Assembly: GCA_016285575.1 (NCBI GenBank)
Contig: JAEEQX010000001.1
Span: forward strand, 1-64,000
Origin: Lachnospiraceae bacterium
GTDB taxonomy: Bacteria; Bacillota; Clostridia; Lachnospirales; Lachnospiraceae
Length of the DNA: 64,000 nucleotides
Reading direction: 5' to 3'
This document shows, one piece after another, positions 9,684 to 19,046 of the stretch. The notes under the pieces were generated by a model, which was not told where the DNA came from, did not search any database, and saw nothing but the letters and a program-made list of their open reading frames with translations. The first letter of the stretch is position 1. Each line of letters begins with the position of its first letter. Both the position numbers and the translations under genes were made by a program.

Positions 9684-9697
9684 AGACAATAATGTCT
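9684..9697 (-). promoter_or_regulatory. Short hairpin next to the ribosome-binding site of the second btuF
   Basis: On the minus strand AGACA-TTAT-TGTCT forms a 5-bp stem directly followed by AAGGAGG. The same layout, AGACC/GGTCT then AAGGAGG, occurs before cbiK at 30359-30372. Confidence 0.4.
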
Positions 9698-9740
9698 TTT
9701 TTAGTTTAACCCTCTCAAGTACTACAGCGCTTGCTTATAC

Positions 9741-9983
9741 TCAATTATTGTTTTTTAGTATCCCGATAATAGTCTCATAATTTTCTGCTCTATGAGGGAA
9801 AGAACAATTGGTGCATATCTTTATCGTCTTTCCATCTTTTTCCTTATACTCAGGATTACCGGGGCAATTATCCAGCCTGTACATGGGGCAATAACAGAAG
9901 AGACAATTAATCTCATCTATACCATTATGACAGGGATAATATTCGCATTCTTTATTTTCAAAAAACTTGGATGAATTCTTCAT
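9741..9983 (-). CDS. Small cysteine-rich metal-binding protein
   Basis: An 80-residue cytosolic protein with eight Cys (13, 18, 27, 30, 32, 40, 57, 60) and a His at 64, arranged as C-x4-C, C-x2-C-x-C and C-x2-C groups. It resembles the cysteine-rich small domain family that is commonly encoded next to cobalamin genes. It probably binds zinc, iron or cobalt; no enzyme activity can be read from the sequence. It lies between cbiA and the second btuF in the same direction. A role in metal delivery or sensing is inference. Confidence 0.75.
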   Translation of the reverse strand: MKNSSKFFENKECEYYPCHNGIDEINCLFCYCPMYRLDNCPGNPEYKEKDGKTIKICTNCSFPHRAENYETIIGILKNNN

Positions 9984-10058
9984 ATCAAAATCCTTTTTTC
10001 AAAACACTAAAGATTCTACCATATTTTGCTAAATAATTAGACTGAAAAAAGTAACAAA

Positions 10059-11444
10059 TTATCTTTTTGAACGTCTGTATTCGCAAGCTTTTTTTACAAA
10101 ATTCTCAGCGAAAGAAGGATTGGACGGATAGTATAGATGCGGAAATCCCATCCAATGACAATCATCATTTATAATGCAGTCGTATTCTTTGCCTGTTACA
10201 GGCTTTTTTGCTAAGCATGAATCACCGTTATATGTGCTGTCATAATAATGGAACTCATGACCTCTTATACACTCTCCTGTATTCAGGAATGAAGGATTTT
10301 TTTCGCTGACTTCTATGTAACCGAATCTTACTGACTTGCCTGTATAAGTACAATCTGCATCTATTACTCCGACAGTATTATATTGTTTTCCGTCTTTATC
10401 TGTAATCGAATTATGAAGGTACATGAATCCGCCGCACTCTGCAACAATCGGCATATTTCTATCGTATACTTCCTTGATGGACTCCATCATGCTTTTATTG
10501 TTGCTTAGTTCTTCAAGATGCAGTTCAGGATATCCTCCTGGAAGAAGCAGTGCATCCGCATCCTCAGGAATGGATTTATCTTTTAATGGCGAAAAAAACT
10601 TGATGGTAGCACCATACTTTTTCAAAAGTTTTAAATTATCTTCATACAAAAAACAAAAAGCATCATCTTTTGCAACCGCAATGGTACAATCTCTTTTTTC
10701 GTTTATAGTTATGTTATTATTTTTTGTATCTAATAATTCTTTTTTATAAGACAAATTTGCGGAATCATCAAATATGTTTTGTAGTTTGTCAAAAGATACG
10801 TTAGCTTCAAACTCTTCGCTTAGTTTTTCAATCACTCTGTTGATATCCGTAATGTCATTGGGAATAACCAGTCCCAAGTGTCTGGAAGATATATTTATAT
10901 CTTTGTTTTCCGGAATGAAGCCTAATACGGATATTTTGTTTTCTTCTTCGATAATGGGTGCAATAATCTTGAAAAATGAAGATGATACTCTGTTAAGTAT
11001 TACACCCTTAATAAGATTGTCCTTGTCGCAATCTTGATACCCCTTAATAAGAGCAGTAACTGACTTGCCCATTCCCTTGGCATCGACAACAAGAATAATT
11101 GGAGTTTTCAATACACTCGCAAGATGATATGACGAACCTTCTTCCCTGATTCCACCAAGACCATCATAGAGTCCCATTACACCTTCTATAACGGCATAAT
11201 CGAACTCATTGGAATCTTCATCAAAAAGAGAAACCGTTGTCTCTTCATCCGTAAAGAAAGTATCCAGATTGAATGAATCAATTCCAAATACTCTCTTATG
11301 AAAAAGAGGATCTATATAGTCAGGTCCGCATTTAAAAGAAACTGTATTCTTTTGTTGTTTTTTCAAGAGACTAAGAAGCGCCAATGTCACGCTAGTCTTT
11401 CCACTGCCACTTTTGGGTGCGGCAATCATTACTCTTTTTATCAT
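10059..11444 (-). CDS. cbiA: Cobyrinate a,c-diamide synthase
   Basis: ATP- and glutamine-dependent amidation of the a and c side chains of cobyrinic acid. The N-terminal dethiobiotin-synthetase-like domain begins with the P-loop APKSGSGKT (residues 9-17). The C-terminal class-I glutaminase-like domain shows LLPGGYPELH and the nucleophile Cys in VAECGGFMYL, with HEFHYYD near the end carrying the His. Length (461 aa) is standard. It follows the CbiJET fusion by 52 nt. The Ala-Pro-Lys start and the glutaminase motif separate it from CbiP, encoded at 23537. Confidence 0.93.
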   Translation of the reverse strand: MIKRVMIAAPKSGSGKTSVTLALLSLLKKQQKNTVSFKCGPDYIDPLFHKRVFGIDSFNLDTFFTDEETTVSLFDEDSNEFDYAVIEGVMGLYDGLGGIREEGSSYHLASVLKTPIILVVDAKGMGKSVTALIKGYQDCDKDNLIKGVILNRVSSSFFKIIAPIIEEENKISVLGFIPENKDINISSRHLGLVIPNDITDINRVIEKLSEEFEANVSFDKLQNIFDDSANLSYKKELLDTKNNNITINEKRDCTIAVAKDDAFCFLYEDNLKLLKKYGATIKFFSPLKDKSIPEDADALLLPGGYPELHLEELSNNKSMMESIKEVYDRNMPIVAECGGFMYLHNSITDKDGKQYNTVGVIDADCTYTGKSVRFGYIEVSEKNPSFLNTGECIRGHEFHYYDSTYNGDSCLAKKPVTGKEYDCIINDDCHWMGFPHLYYPSNPSFAENFVKKACEYRRSKR

Positions 11445-11496
11445 ATCAACTACCTAATAAAAAACTTTACGCCACACGCGGATAGTTTTTTACGAA

Positions 11497-13521
11497 CTAA
11501 CAAAAGTTAAATGAACAAATCCATATTGGATTCTCAGCCTTCATCATGTTGTAATAACCAACTTTTGATGAATGTGATATCTGCATCATAACCATCTCGT
11601 AATTCTCAATCTTATAATCTCCTTCGAGACTTCCAATCTCGGTGATGGTCTCTATAGTTACAGCATTAATCACAACTCTCATCGTAGGATTAATCTTATA
11701 TAACTTATTGAGTATTTCTTTTAGGTGTCCTCCACTTCCGCCGATAAATGCATGCGTTGCTTCATGTATCTCATCAAGCGCCGAAGGTGCTTCGCCTTCA
11801 ACAATAGTTATATTGTCGAGATTAAACTTACTTGTATTCTCTCTTAAAATATCAAGCGCTTCTTTTTTCTTTTCTATCGCGAATACTTTTATATCATCTG
11901 ATAAAAGAGCACTCTCTATTGATATTGATCCGGTACCTGCTCCGATATCCAAAAGAATTGAATCGCTATTTAATCCAAGTTTTGAGATGCTTACTTCTCT
12001 CACTTCTTCTTTTGTCATAGGTGTGGTATTGCGTGAGAAGGCTTCATCTTTTAAGCCGGGCGTAACTCTTTTTGATTCAAAAGAAGGATTAGTAATATAG
12101 CAAATGATTATTCCTTCGACGTCTGTAGTCTCACATTCAGATGGTGTAAGTGTGATGATTTTCTCATCATCATATGAGAGATTAACGCCAAGCGTAATAC
12201 TCACATCATTTAGTTCTGCCTGAATCAAATCTTTTCCAAGTTTTTTAATATCATTGCCATCAGAAACAAGAAGGAAAGTATCCTTGTTGCAACAAATCTT
12301 ATGAGTCAGATTGTTAAGGCTTCTTCCATGAATACTGAGTATATTGGCATCGGAATATTCCACACCAATCTTGGCCGCAAAGGAAGATACACTCGATATT
12401 CCAGGAAGAATATTAATATCAGCCATTATCCTGCCTGCTTCTTTCTCAGCAATCAAAGCATTGTATAGTGATGTTGCACCGCTAAAGAATGACGAATCAC
12501 CCGAAAAAAGAACTGCAACATTAATCCTTCCTACACTATCTTTTTCCTGATATTCTTTTAATTTTGCAATAATATCTTCAGCCTTGTAAATCGGATACGT
12601 GGAATCTATATTGGATGCAAATGAATTGAGAAGTCGTTTCGCACCCATTACCATTTGAGCTTCATCAAGTGCTTTTGATGCTTCATGAGTAAGTAATGAT
12701 TTATCACCCATACCCGTACCGATTAAGGAAATGTTATAAGTAACTGTGCTCGATATACTTTTTCCTGTAAAGTTGGAAACCTCTTCTAACGTTTCTTTGA
12801 GACTAAGTCCTTCTTCGATTTCTTCGCATCCTATAACGTATATAGGTATATCCTTTTCAATCGCGCTTAGAACTTTGTTTTCAAACCCACCGTTCTTTCC
12901 GCACTGCTTTGATACCATGACAGAAATACCATACATATCTATCATTGCATCATTCATTGTCTTACTAAAAGGGCCCTGCATTGCAATGATATTCTTGGCA
13001 TGAATTCCATTATCATTGCATATCTTCAGGCTCTCTTCGTTAGGAATGATTCGTACATATAATCTGTCTCGTACGCTCTCATCAGCAGCATATGCATGTA
13101 ATTCTTTAGAACCTGTAGTTAATAAGATGTTGCCATCTATTTGTTTAAGAGCTTCGGCACATTCTTCATTAGTGGAAAAGAATCTTATCTTATCATTTCG
13201 CGAAAAAGATCCGAGGTCTCTCTTTAATCTGATGTATTTAATTCCTGTCTCTTTTGCAGCGGATTTGATGTTATCACTAACCTCATAAGCATAAGGATGT
13301 GTTGCATCTATCACTAATGCATATCCATCTTCTTTTATCATTGATACCATTTCAGTGGCATCCAATCTCTCGCAATGAACTCTGGCATATTCGTTATCTT
13401 TAATGAGTAAAGATGCATACTCAGTAGCCACGCATACTGTATGCACAATCTTTTCTTTGCTTAAGATCTCTGATAATTCTCTTCCTTCAGTTGTGCCTGC
13501 AAATATCAAAATATTATTCAA
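11497..13521 (-). CDS. cbiJET: Trifunctional CbiJ-CbiE-CbiT fusion
   Basis: Three cobalamin enzymes in one 674-aa chain. Residues 1-250: precorrin-6A reductase (CbiJ/CobK; IFAGTTEGREL start, IDATHPYA). Residues 262-475: C5-methyltransferase CbiE (ISLIGTGMGDKSLLTHEA). Residues 490-660: C15-methylating decarboxylase CbiT (LLDIGAGTGSISIE, residues 523-536, as SAM site; HAFIGGSGGHL near 610). They act in succession around cobalt-precorrin-6A to -8, so fusion could channel intermediates. CbiE and CbiT are often fused (as CobL), but adding CbiJ in front is less common. The start overlaps the end of cbiH by 8 nt. Confidence 0.92.
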   Translation of the reverse strand: MNNILIFAGTTEGRELSEILSKEKIVHTVCVATEYASLLIKDNEYARVHCERLDATEMVSMIKEDGYALVIDATHPYAYEVSDNIKSAAKETGIKYIRLKRDLGSFSRNDKIRFFSTNEECAEALKQIDGNILLTTGSKELHAYAADESVRDRLYVRIIPNEESLKICNDNGIHAKNIIAMQGPFSKTMNDAMIDMYGISVMVSKQCGKNGGFENKVLSAIEKDIPIYVIGCEEIEEGLSLKETLEEVSNFTGKSISSTVTYNISLIGTGMGDKSLLTHEASKALDEAQMVMGAKRLLNSFASNIDSTYPIYKAEDIIAKLKEYQEKDSVGRINVAVLFSGDSSFFSGATSLYNALIAEKEAGRIMADINILPGISSVSSFAAKIGVEYSDANILSIHGRSLNNLTHKICCNKDTFLLVSDGNDIKKLGKDLIQAELNDVSITLGVNLSYDDEKIITLTPSECETTDVEGIIICYITNPSFESKRVTPGLKDEAFSRNTTPMTKEEVREVSISKLGLNSDSILLDIGAGTGSISIESALLSDDIKVFAIEKKKEALDILRENTSKFNLDNITIVEGEAPSALDEIHEATHAFIGGSGGHLKEILNKLYKINPTMRVVINAVTIETITEIGSLEGDYKIENYEMVMMQISHSSKVGYYNMMKAENPIWICSFNFC

Positions 13522-14245
13522 TCTTATATCCTCTTCCGGTTACTAATGCACCATCAATAATCCTGCTCTCAGAATTACCTATAAAAACTGTTGTGAACAT
13601 GTCTGCTTCAAAATCTCGGAGTTCAGATAAAGTCATAACACCTGATTCCTGACCATCTCTGCCTATGTTTTTAACATATCCGCATGGTCTGTCATTCTCT
13701 ATGGTTTCAAGTAATATTTCACACGCTCTTTTTAAATAATCCTTTCTCTTATGACTCGAAGGATTGTATAAAACTATTGCAAAGTCGCCATCTGAGGCGG
13801 CTCTTAATCTTTTTTCTATTTTCTCCCAAGGAGTTAATAGGTCGCTTAGACTAATAATGCAAAAATCATGATTAACCGGAGCACCAAGCACAGCCGCTCC
13901 GCTTAATGCAGCCGTAATTCCCGGAATCACTTCCAGTGTCGTATCAGGATAGCGCTCCTTAAGTTCATACATTAATGATGCCATTCCATATACACCGGCA
14001 TCGCCACTGCAGATAATCGATACAGTCTTGCCCTTAAGCGCCTCTTCATAGACTATCTCGCAACGTCTTACCTCCTGCTTCATAGGAGTGGATATTAATT
14101 CTTTTTTCTTAAGTTCATCAGGTAAAAGATCAAGGTACACATTGTATCCTACGATGCAATCACTAATCGTCAATGCGTTCTTAGCTTGAGGTGTCAGTGC
14201 ATCTTCGCTTCCCGGTCCCATACCGACTATATAAATCTTATTCAT
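13514..14245 (-). CDS. cbiH: Cobalt-precorrin-3 C17-methyltransferase
   Basis: SAM-dependent ring-contraction methyltransferase (CobJ/CbiH). It shows the uroporphyrinogen-methylase fold signatures YIVGMGPGSEDALTPQA at the N-terminus, ICSGDAGVYGMASLMYE near residue 80 and LSDLLTPWEKIEKRL near 145. At 243 aa it is the single-domain form without the C-terminal Fe-S extension found in some relatives. It overlaps both neighbours (8 nt each), which indicates tight translational coupling inside the cbi block. Confidence 0.93.
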   Translation of the reverse strand: MNKIYIVGMGPGSEDALTPQAKNALTISDCIVGYNVYLDLLPDELKKKELISTPMKQEVRRCEIVYEEALKGKTVSIICSGDAGVYGMASLMYELKERYPDTTLEVIPGITAALSGAAVLGAPVNHDFCIISLSDLLTPWEKIEKRLRAASDGDFAIVLYNPSSHKRKDYLKRACEILLETIENDRPCGYVKNIGRDGQESGVMTLSELRDFEADMFTTVFIGNSESRIIDGALVTGRGYKIE

Positions 14246-15305
14246 AAAAATCTATCACCCAATCTCTCTTGGCAAAAGCTATCGTCACGCCGTCTTTTGC
14301 AAACTTCTTGTAAATCAATTTGGCTCCGTCTCCGTATTCAAGTGCTACTGACATTGCTGCCCTCTCGCATACATTGTCGGTTCCTGTTATCTCTTTTACA
14401 TAATCAGAAGATGTAAAATCTCCTTTGATATTATTAAGTTCATTCGCAGTAAATGTACTAAAAGGAATCTTTAAATGCCTGGATAATCCAATCAAAGCCT
14501 CTTCATCTTTTTTTATATCGATTGATGCTATTTCACTCAGATCATAAAAATCTATCTTCGCATCAATCAAACATTCACTTAATACACTCAATACTTCTTC
14601 AAGTGTTTTTCCTTTTTTTACACCAATTCCCAACACATACTGCCTTGGTCTTAATACCAGCTTGGCATTATTAAGATCAATGTTGTCAGTGATTATTACG
14701 TCTGTTTTTTTCGTAGATGGATAATCTGCCAATTCTATATCATCAGGTATATTCGATAAATCTTTTACGTGCTTCTTATCGACGCTTATTGTAATCTTCT
14801 CTCCTGCAAGAACCTTGGATGATACGTCTTTTATTCCATCCTTGTTCATGATGAAAAGATTATTCTTTTTCGCAAATATATCTATGGAGAACTTGTTATT
14901 AATATCCGTCGATGTAGTAATAACTGCCCGTGCATTTAATTCGGCTGCTATTGAACTAGCCAATTCATTGGCTCCTCCAACATGTCCCGAAAGAATGGGT
15001 ATAACGAACTTGCCCAATTCATCAATAACGATTACCGGAATGTCCGTTAACTTATCCTTAATGCAAGGTGCGATAGAACGAACCGCTATGCCTGTGGCAC
15101 CTATAAAAATCAAAGCATCAACACTTGAAAACTGCTTAATCGTCCAATCCGCTATGCTCTCACTAACATATGGCATTATGCCTTCATCATTCGAGGAATA
15201 CTTCGTAAAAAAACAAACCTCTTTATCCGAAAGACATGATAAGGCACCAACTCTTTTAGCTGTATCTATTCCGTTTTTCGTAAAACTGATTACGGATATC
15301 TTCAT
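14238..15305 (-). CDS. cbiG: Cobalt-precorrin-5A hydrolase
   Basis: Opens the delta-lactone of cobalt-precorrin-5A and releases the C20 carbon as acetaldehyde in the anaerobic pathway. The CbiG N- and mid-domains are visible in IFIGATGIAVRSIAP (near residue 90), VIPILSGHVGGANELA (near 120) and the C-terminal VLGIGVKKGKTLEEV (near 225) followed by SIDIKKDEEALI. Its presence is a marker of the oxygen-independent route. It is encoded 2 nt after cbiF and overlaps cbiH. Confidence 0.93.
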   Translation of the reverse strand: MKISVISFTKNGIDTAKRVGALSCLSDKEVCFFTKYSSNDEGIMPYVSESIADWTIKQFSSVDALIFIGATGIAVRSIAPCIKDKLTDIPVIVIDELGKFVIPILSGHVGGANELASSIAAELNARAVITTSTDINNKFSIDIFAKKNNLFIMNKDGIKDVSSKVLAGEKITISVDKKHVKDLSNIPDDIELADYPSTKKTDVIITDNIDLNNAKLVLRPRQYVLGIGVKKGKTLEEVLSVLSECLIDAKIDFYDLSEIASIDIKKDEEALIGLSRHLKIPFSTFTANELNNIKGDFTSSDYVKEITGTDNVCERAAMSVALEYGDGAKLIYKKFAKDGVTIAFAKRDWVIDFYE

Positions 15306-15307
15306 TC

Positions 15308-16066
15308 CTATTTCTTTGCCTCACGATACTCTGTAGAAAAATCGGGTGCATAGAGTCTCGATTTTTCAAAGCTGTTATGTGTAATTACATCTCCAACAAG
15401 TACAATTGCAGTCTTGGTAATACCTGCATCCTTGGCAGTTGTAGCCAACGAACCAACAGTACATATATGCGCATCCTCTTCGGGCCAGGTAGCCTTGTAA
15501 ACAATCGCTGCAGGTGTATCTTCATTAAAACCACCTTTAATCAATCTCTTACTTAACTCATCAAGAAGTCCTGTTGAAAGATATATTGCCATTGATGAAT
15601 GGTGCGCTGCAAGGCTCTCTATGCTCTCGCTTTCAGGAACCTTAGTCTTACCTTCCATTCTTGTGATAATAAGAGTCTGGGACACATCAGGAAGAGTATA
15701 CTCAATGTTGAGACTGGAAGCCGCACCAAAACATGCACTCACACCGGGGCAACTCTCATACTTAATACCAAACTTATCTAGTTCATCCATCTGCTCTCTG
15801 ACTGCACCATATATACTGGGTTCACCTGTATGAAGTCTAACTGTCTTCTTGCCATCTTTTTCCGATTGCTTGATAACATCTATAATCTCATCGAGAGTCA
15901 TGGTCGCGGAATTAAACACTTCGCAATCATCTTTTTTGTATTCAAGCAATTCTGGATTAACGAGGGAACCTGCATATATAATGACATCCGCTTCTTCAAG
16001 AAGCTTCATGCCTCTAACTGTTATTAAATCTTTTGCGCCACAACCGGCACCTACGAAATAAACCAT
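15308..16066 (-). CDS. cbiF: Cobalt-precorrin-4 C11-methyltransferase
   Basis: SAM-dependent methylation of C11 in cobalt-precorrin-4. Signatures: VYFVGAGCGAKDLITVRGMKLL at the N-terminus (the GAGxGxxxLIT SAM/fold motif), VRLHTGEPSIYGAVREQMD near residue 98 and YESCPGVSACFGAAS near 125. Length (252 aa) is normal. It sits between cbiD and cbiG. Confidence 0.94.
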   Translation of the reverse strand: MVYFVGAGCGAKDLITVRGMKLLEEADVIIYAGSLVNPELLEYKKDDCEVFNSATMTLDEIIDVIKQSEKDGKKTVRLHTGEPSIYGAVREQMDELDKFGIKYESCPGVSACFGAASSLNIEYTLPDVSQTLIITRMEGKTKVPESESIESLAAHHSSMAIYLSTGLLDELSKRLIKGGFNEDTPAAIVYKATWPEEDAHICTVGSLATTAKDAGITKTAIVLVGDVITHNSFEKSRLYAPDFSTEYREAKK

Positions 16067-16124
16067 ACTCTTTTCTATACCCTATCTATCACTTAACATC
16101 ACACTTCTTAGTTTGTTTATGTAT

Positions 16125-17264
16125 TTACAGTTCAGATACAAGTCTGTTGATAAAAGCTTCCGCACCCACACTCATTGATAATTCTCCAAGTTCCTTTGAA
16201 AACATAACGCACTCTACTTTTAGATTGCCTTGTGCTCTTTTTTCAAGGTTAGCGCATATTCTCTTGGCCGCATCTAAACAAACTTCATCACATTTATTGC
16301 ATTCCTTGAGGAGTTTGCATGCTTCCTCAGTAGTAACGCAATCCATTATCTTTTTCAAAGTTTCAGAAGGTACATCGTGCTGACAACCAATAGCAGTTAA
16401 AATCTCCATCCTACAATCCGCTTCCTTGGAATGAGTATTCATAATTCCGCCCGCAACCTTGATTAGCTTTCCAATATGTCCGACATAAAGGAAATCCTTG
16501 AACCCAAGTTCAACCGCCATATCGATAGTATCTCCGATGTAGTTAGAACACTTAACACTTCTATCAAGATCATATCCGTAAGTATCTCTCATGAAATCAA
16601 GACCGTAATTACCTGGAGATACAGCCACATAATCGTAACCTAATTCTTTACGTTGTTTTAACTCAAGTCTAATGGTATCGAGTAACGCCTTGGTACTCAT
16701 GGGCTCAACAATTCCGCTCGTTCCTATGATTGATATGCCACCCTCTATACCAAGCTTGGGATTAAAAGTCTTACACGCTATCTCTTCACCACCTGGAACG
16801 AATATAACAACATTGATTCCTTCGCTTATATCAAAAAGGTCGCACACTTCTCTGACTTCTTTTTCAATCATCTGTCTTGGAACAGTATTGATAGCTGCCT
16901 CACCCACACTTCTATCAAGTCCTGGCTTGGTTACTCTGCCAACTCCTTCTCCACCTTCAATATTCACACAGAATACTTTATTACCTATAGAATCCAAATT
17001 TTCAGAAGAAGCTTTTTCAACAAAAGAAACCGTTGAATATATAAGCATTCCATTGGTAATGTCCGGATCGTCGCCACTGTCTTTTTTTACAGCACAAGTA
17101 ACTGAAGATTTTTCTCTTTTGATATCAAGAATATCCGTAGTGTATGTGACACCCTTTGGTGTATCTATCGATATGCTGTTTTTATCCTTACCGGTAATTA
17201 GCATGTATATTGCAGCCTTGCTTGCTGCTGCAGCACAACTTCCGGTCGTAAATCCATTTCTCAT
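16125..17264 (-). CDS. cbiD: Cobalt-precorrin-5B C1-methyltransferase
   Basis: Methylates C1 of the corrin precursor in the anaerobic pathway. It starts with the diagnostic RNGFTTGSCAAAASKAA and contains KPGLDRSVGEAAINTVPRQM and ISIIGTSGIVEPMS, all typical of CbiD. Length (379 aa) is as expected. It lies between cbiC (65 nt upstream) and cbiF (58 nt downstream). Confidence 0.94.
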   Translation of the reverse strand: MRNGFTTGSCAAAASKAAIYMLITGKDKNSISIDTPKGVTYTTDILDIKREKSSVTCAVKKDSGDDPDITNGMLIYSTVSFVEKASSENLDSIGNKVFCVNIEGGEGVGRVTKPGLDRSVGEAAINTVPRQMIEKEVREVCDLFDISEGINVVIFVPGGEEIACKTFNPKLGIEGGISIIGTSGIVEPMSTKALLDTIRLELKQRKELGYDYVAVSPGNYGLDFMRDTYGYDLDRSVKCSNYIGDTIDMAVELGFKDFLYVGHIGKLIKVAGGIMNTHSKEADCRMEILTAIGCQHDVPSETLKKIMDCVTTEEACKLLKECNKCDEVCLDAAKRICANLEKRAQGNLKVECVMFSKELGELSMSVGAEAFINRLVSEL

Positions 17265-17329
17265 TTTTCTTCAGACTTTCCTAAAGATTCTTATTCTTGA
17301 TGCCTTACTTAAAAACTTTTTCTAAGACG

Positions 17330-17977
17330 TTATCGTTCTATCATTTGATATAACAAAGCGTTGACGATGGCCGCCGCTATATTGCTGCCACCCTTTCTTC
17401 CCTCGTTGACAATGTAAGGAATATCCGTACTCATAATTAATTCCTTGGATGCTTCCACGTTAACGAATCCTACCGGAACACCTATTACAAAATCAGGAAC
17501 GAATTCCTTGCTTTCGTACATCTCATACAAGCTTACGAGAGCTGTCGGTGCATTACCTATCGCAAAGATAAGCGGCTTACCAATCTTGGATGCTTTCTTC
17601 ATACTGGCATACGCTCTGGTAACTCCCTGTTCCTTGGATATGGTCGCTATCTCTTCATCCGCCATAAAGCAATGTACGCTGCCGCCAAATCGTTCCAAAG
17701 TCTTCTTGTTAATACCTGTTAAAGCCATATTGGTATCGGTTACTATATCCGCGCCGTTTCTTATAAGGTCACACGCAATCTTAACAGCTTCATCAGAAAA
17801 CTTAAGCGTATTGGCATAATCAAAATCAGCACTTGTATGTATTGCTCTCTTAATAACAGCTTCGTTTTCTTTTGCAAGAATGATACCCATTCTATTCAGT
17901 TCTTCGCCTATTATTTCGAAACTTCTTTTTTCTATTTCGCCTGGAAGAAGTCTCTCAATCTTATCTATATCACTCAT
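17330..17977 (-). CDS. cbiC: Cobalt-precorrin-8 methylmutase
   Basis: Moves the methyl group from C11 to C12 to give cobyrinic acid. The catalytic His is seen in IHTSADFDY (about residue 47); TDTNMALTGI, FAIGNAPTAL and VPVGFVNVEASKE are further family signatures. The frame can start at GTG (17983) or at the ATG two codons later (17977); I prefer the ATG, though neither has a strong SD. Confidence 0.93.
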   Translation of the reverse strand: MSDIDKIERLLPGEIEKRSFEIIGEELNRMGIILAKENEAVIKRAIHTSADFDYANTLKFSDEAVKIACDLIRNGADIVTDTNMALTGINKKTLERFGGSVHCFMADEEIATISKEQGVTRAYASMKKASKIGKPLIFAIGNAPTALVSLYEMYESKEFVPDFVIGVPVGFVNVEASKELIMSTDIPYIVNEGRKGGSNIAAAIVNALLYQMIER

Positions 17978-18020
17978 ATACACTCACTAAATATCAAACT
18001 TTTTTCTACTCTATAATTAA

Positions 18021-19043
18021 TCATAACCTCTTTAACTCGTCGATTAGTTTTATATTATCTTCATGCGTTTTAACAGCAACTCGAAAATACCCTTCTTTTA
18101 ACTCTCTGTAGTTACTGCAATCACGAATCATTATTCCCTGTTTTAATAACAAATCATAGAGAGGTTTTTCGCTATAAAGAAACAAGTAATTAGCAACGGA
18201 ATCATATACTTTGATTCCAAGTTTACTTAGTTCTCCCTGTAAATAATCTCTTTCTTTTTTTACATATTCAGTCGTTTCAGTTATAAAGTCTTTACACTTA
18301 GTGCATTCTATACCTGCGATCTGTGCAATGCCCGATACATTCCATTCAGGAAGATGCTTTCTAATCGAATCATTAAGTGATTCATCAGAGCAAATCGCAT
18401 ATCCTAATCTAACTGATGGAATTGCATATATCTTGGTAAAGGAACGAGCAATAATCAAGTTAGGATAATTATCAATCAATCCAATCATAGATTCCTCGTC
18501 AGTGAATTCTATAAAGCATTCATCCAATATAACCTTGATATTCTTCTTGTTACATGCATCCAATATGTCGATAAGCAAACCTTTATCTATAGGTGCTCCC
18601 GTCGGATTATTGGGATTGGCAAAAATAATGCAATCTACACCATTAAGAATATTCAAGAATTCTTCGGTTAATCTATACCCATCTTCCTCTTTCATAGGAT
18701 AAAAGGTTATATCTTCACTTACATTTGAAAAAGTATATTCATATCCATAAAAAGACGGTACCGGGATAACTACTTTTTTAGGTCTTAATGTATTGGCAAT
18801 TGCCATGAAAATCTCTGATGATCCATTACCAAAAATCAGATTTTCTTTTTTTACGCCCATTTTTTTTGCACAAGCTTCTGTTAATTGCTCACATCTGATG
18901 TCAGGATATACGTCAACATTTTTAATCGCTTCCATCATTGCCTGTTTAACGCTAATAGGAACTCCCATTGGATTAACATTAACGGAATAATCAATATTCA
19001 CTTTATTGGTATAGACGTTTCCGCCATGAATATTCTTAATCAC
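18021..19043 (-). CDS. cobD: L-threonine-O-3-phosphate decarboxylase
   Basis: PLP enzyme of the aminotransferase-I fold that supplies (R)-1-amino-2-propanol phosphate for the nucleotide loop. It begins IHGGNVYTNKVNIDYSVNVNPMG, typical of CobD, and has the PLP Lys in SFTKIYAIPSVRLGY with ANPNNPTGAP and the C-terminal FRVAVKTHEDN. Histidinol-phosphate aminotransferase is the close relative, but the start and the position between cbiC and cbiB favour CobD. Length is 340 aa, without the Cys-rich C-terminal extension some CobDs carry. Confidence 0.9.
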   Translation of the reverse strand: MIKNIHGGNVYTNKVNIDYSVNVNPMGVPISVKQAMMEAIKNVDVYPDIRCEQLTEACAKKMGVKKENLIFGNGSSEIFMAIANTLRPKKVVIPVPSFYGYEYTFSNVSEDITFYPMKEEDGYRLTEEFLNILNGVDCIIFANPNNPTGAPIDKGLLIDILDACNKKNIKVILDECFIEFTDEESMIGLIDNYPNLIIARSFTKIYAIPSVRLGYAICSDESLNDSIRKHLPEWNVSGIAQIAGIECTKCKDFITETTEYVKKERDYLQGELSKLGIKVYDSVANYLFLYSEKPLYDLLLKQGIMIRDCSNYRELKEGYFRVAVKTHEDNIKLIDELKRL

Positions 19044-19046
19044 AAT

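Noticed and set aside
16672..17325. 217-codon plus-strand frame opposite cbiD
   Set aside because: Low-complexity Ser/Pro/Leu shadow; cbiD is clearly real.
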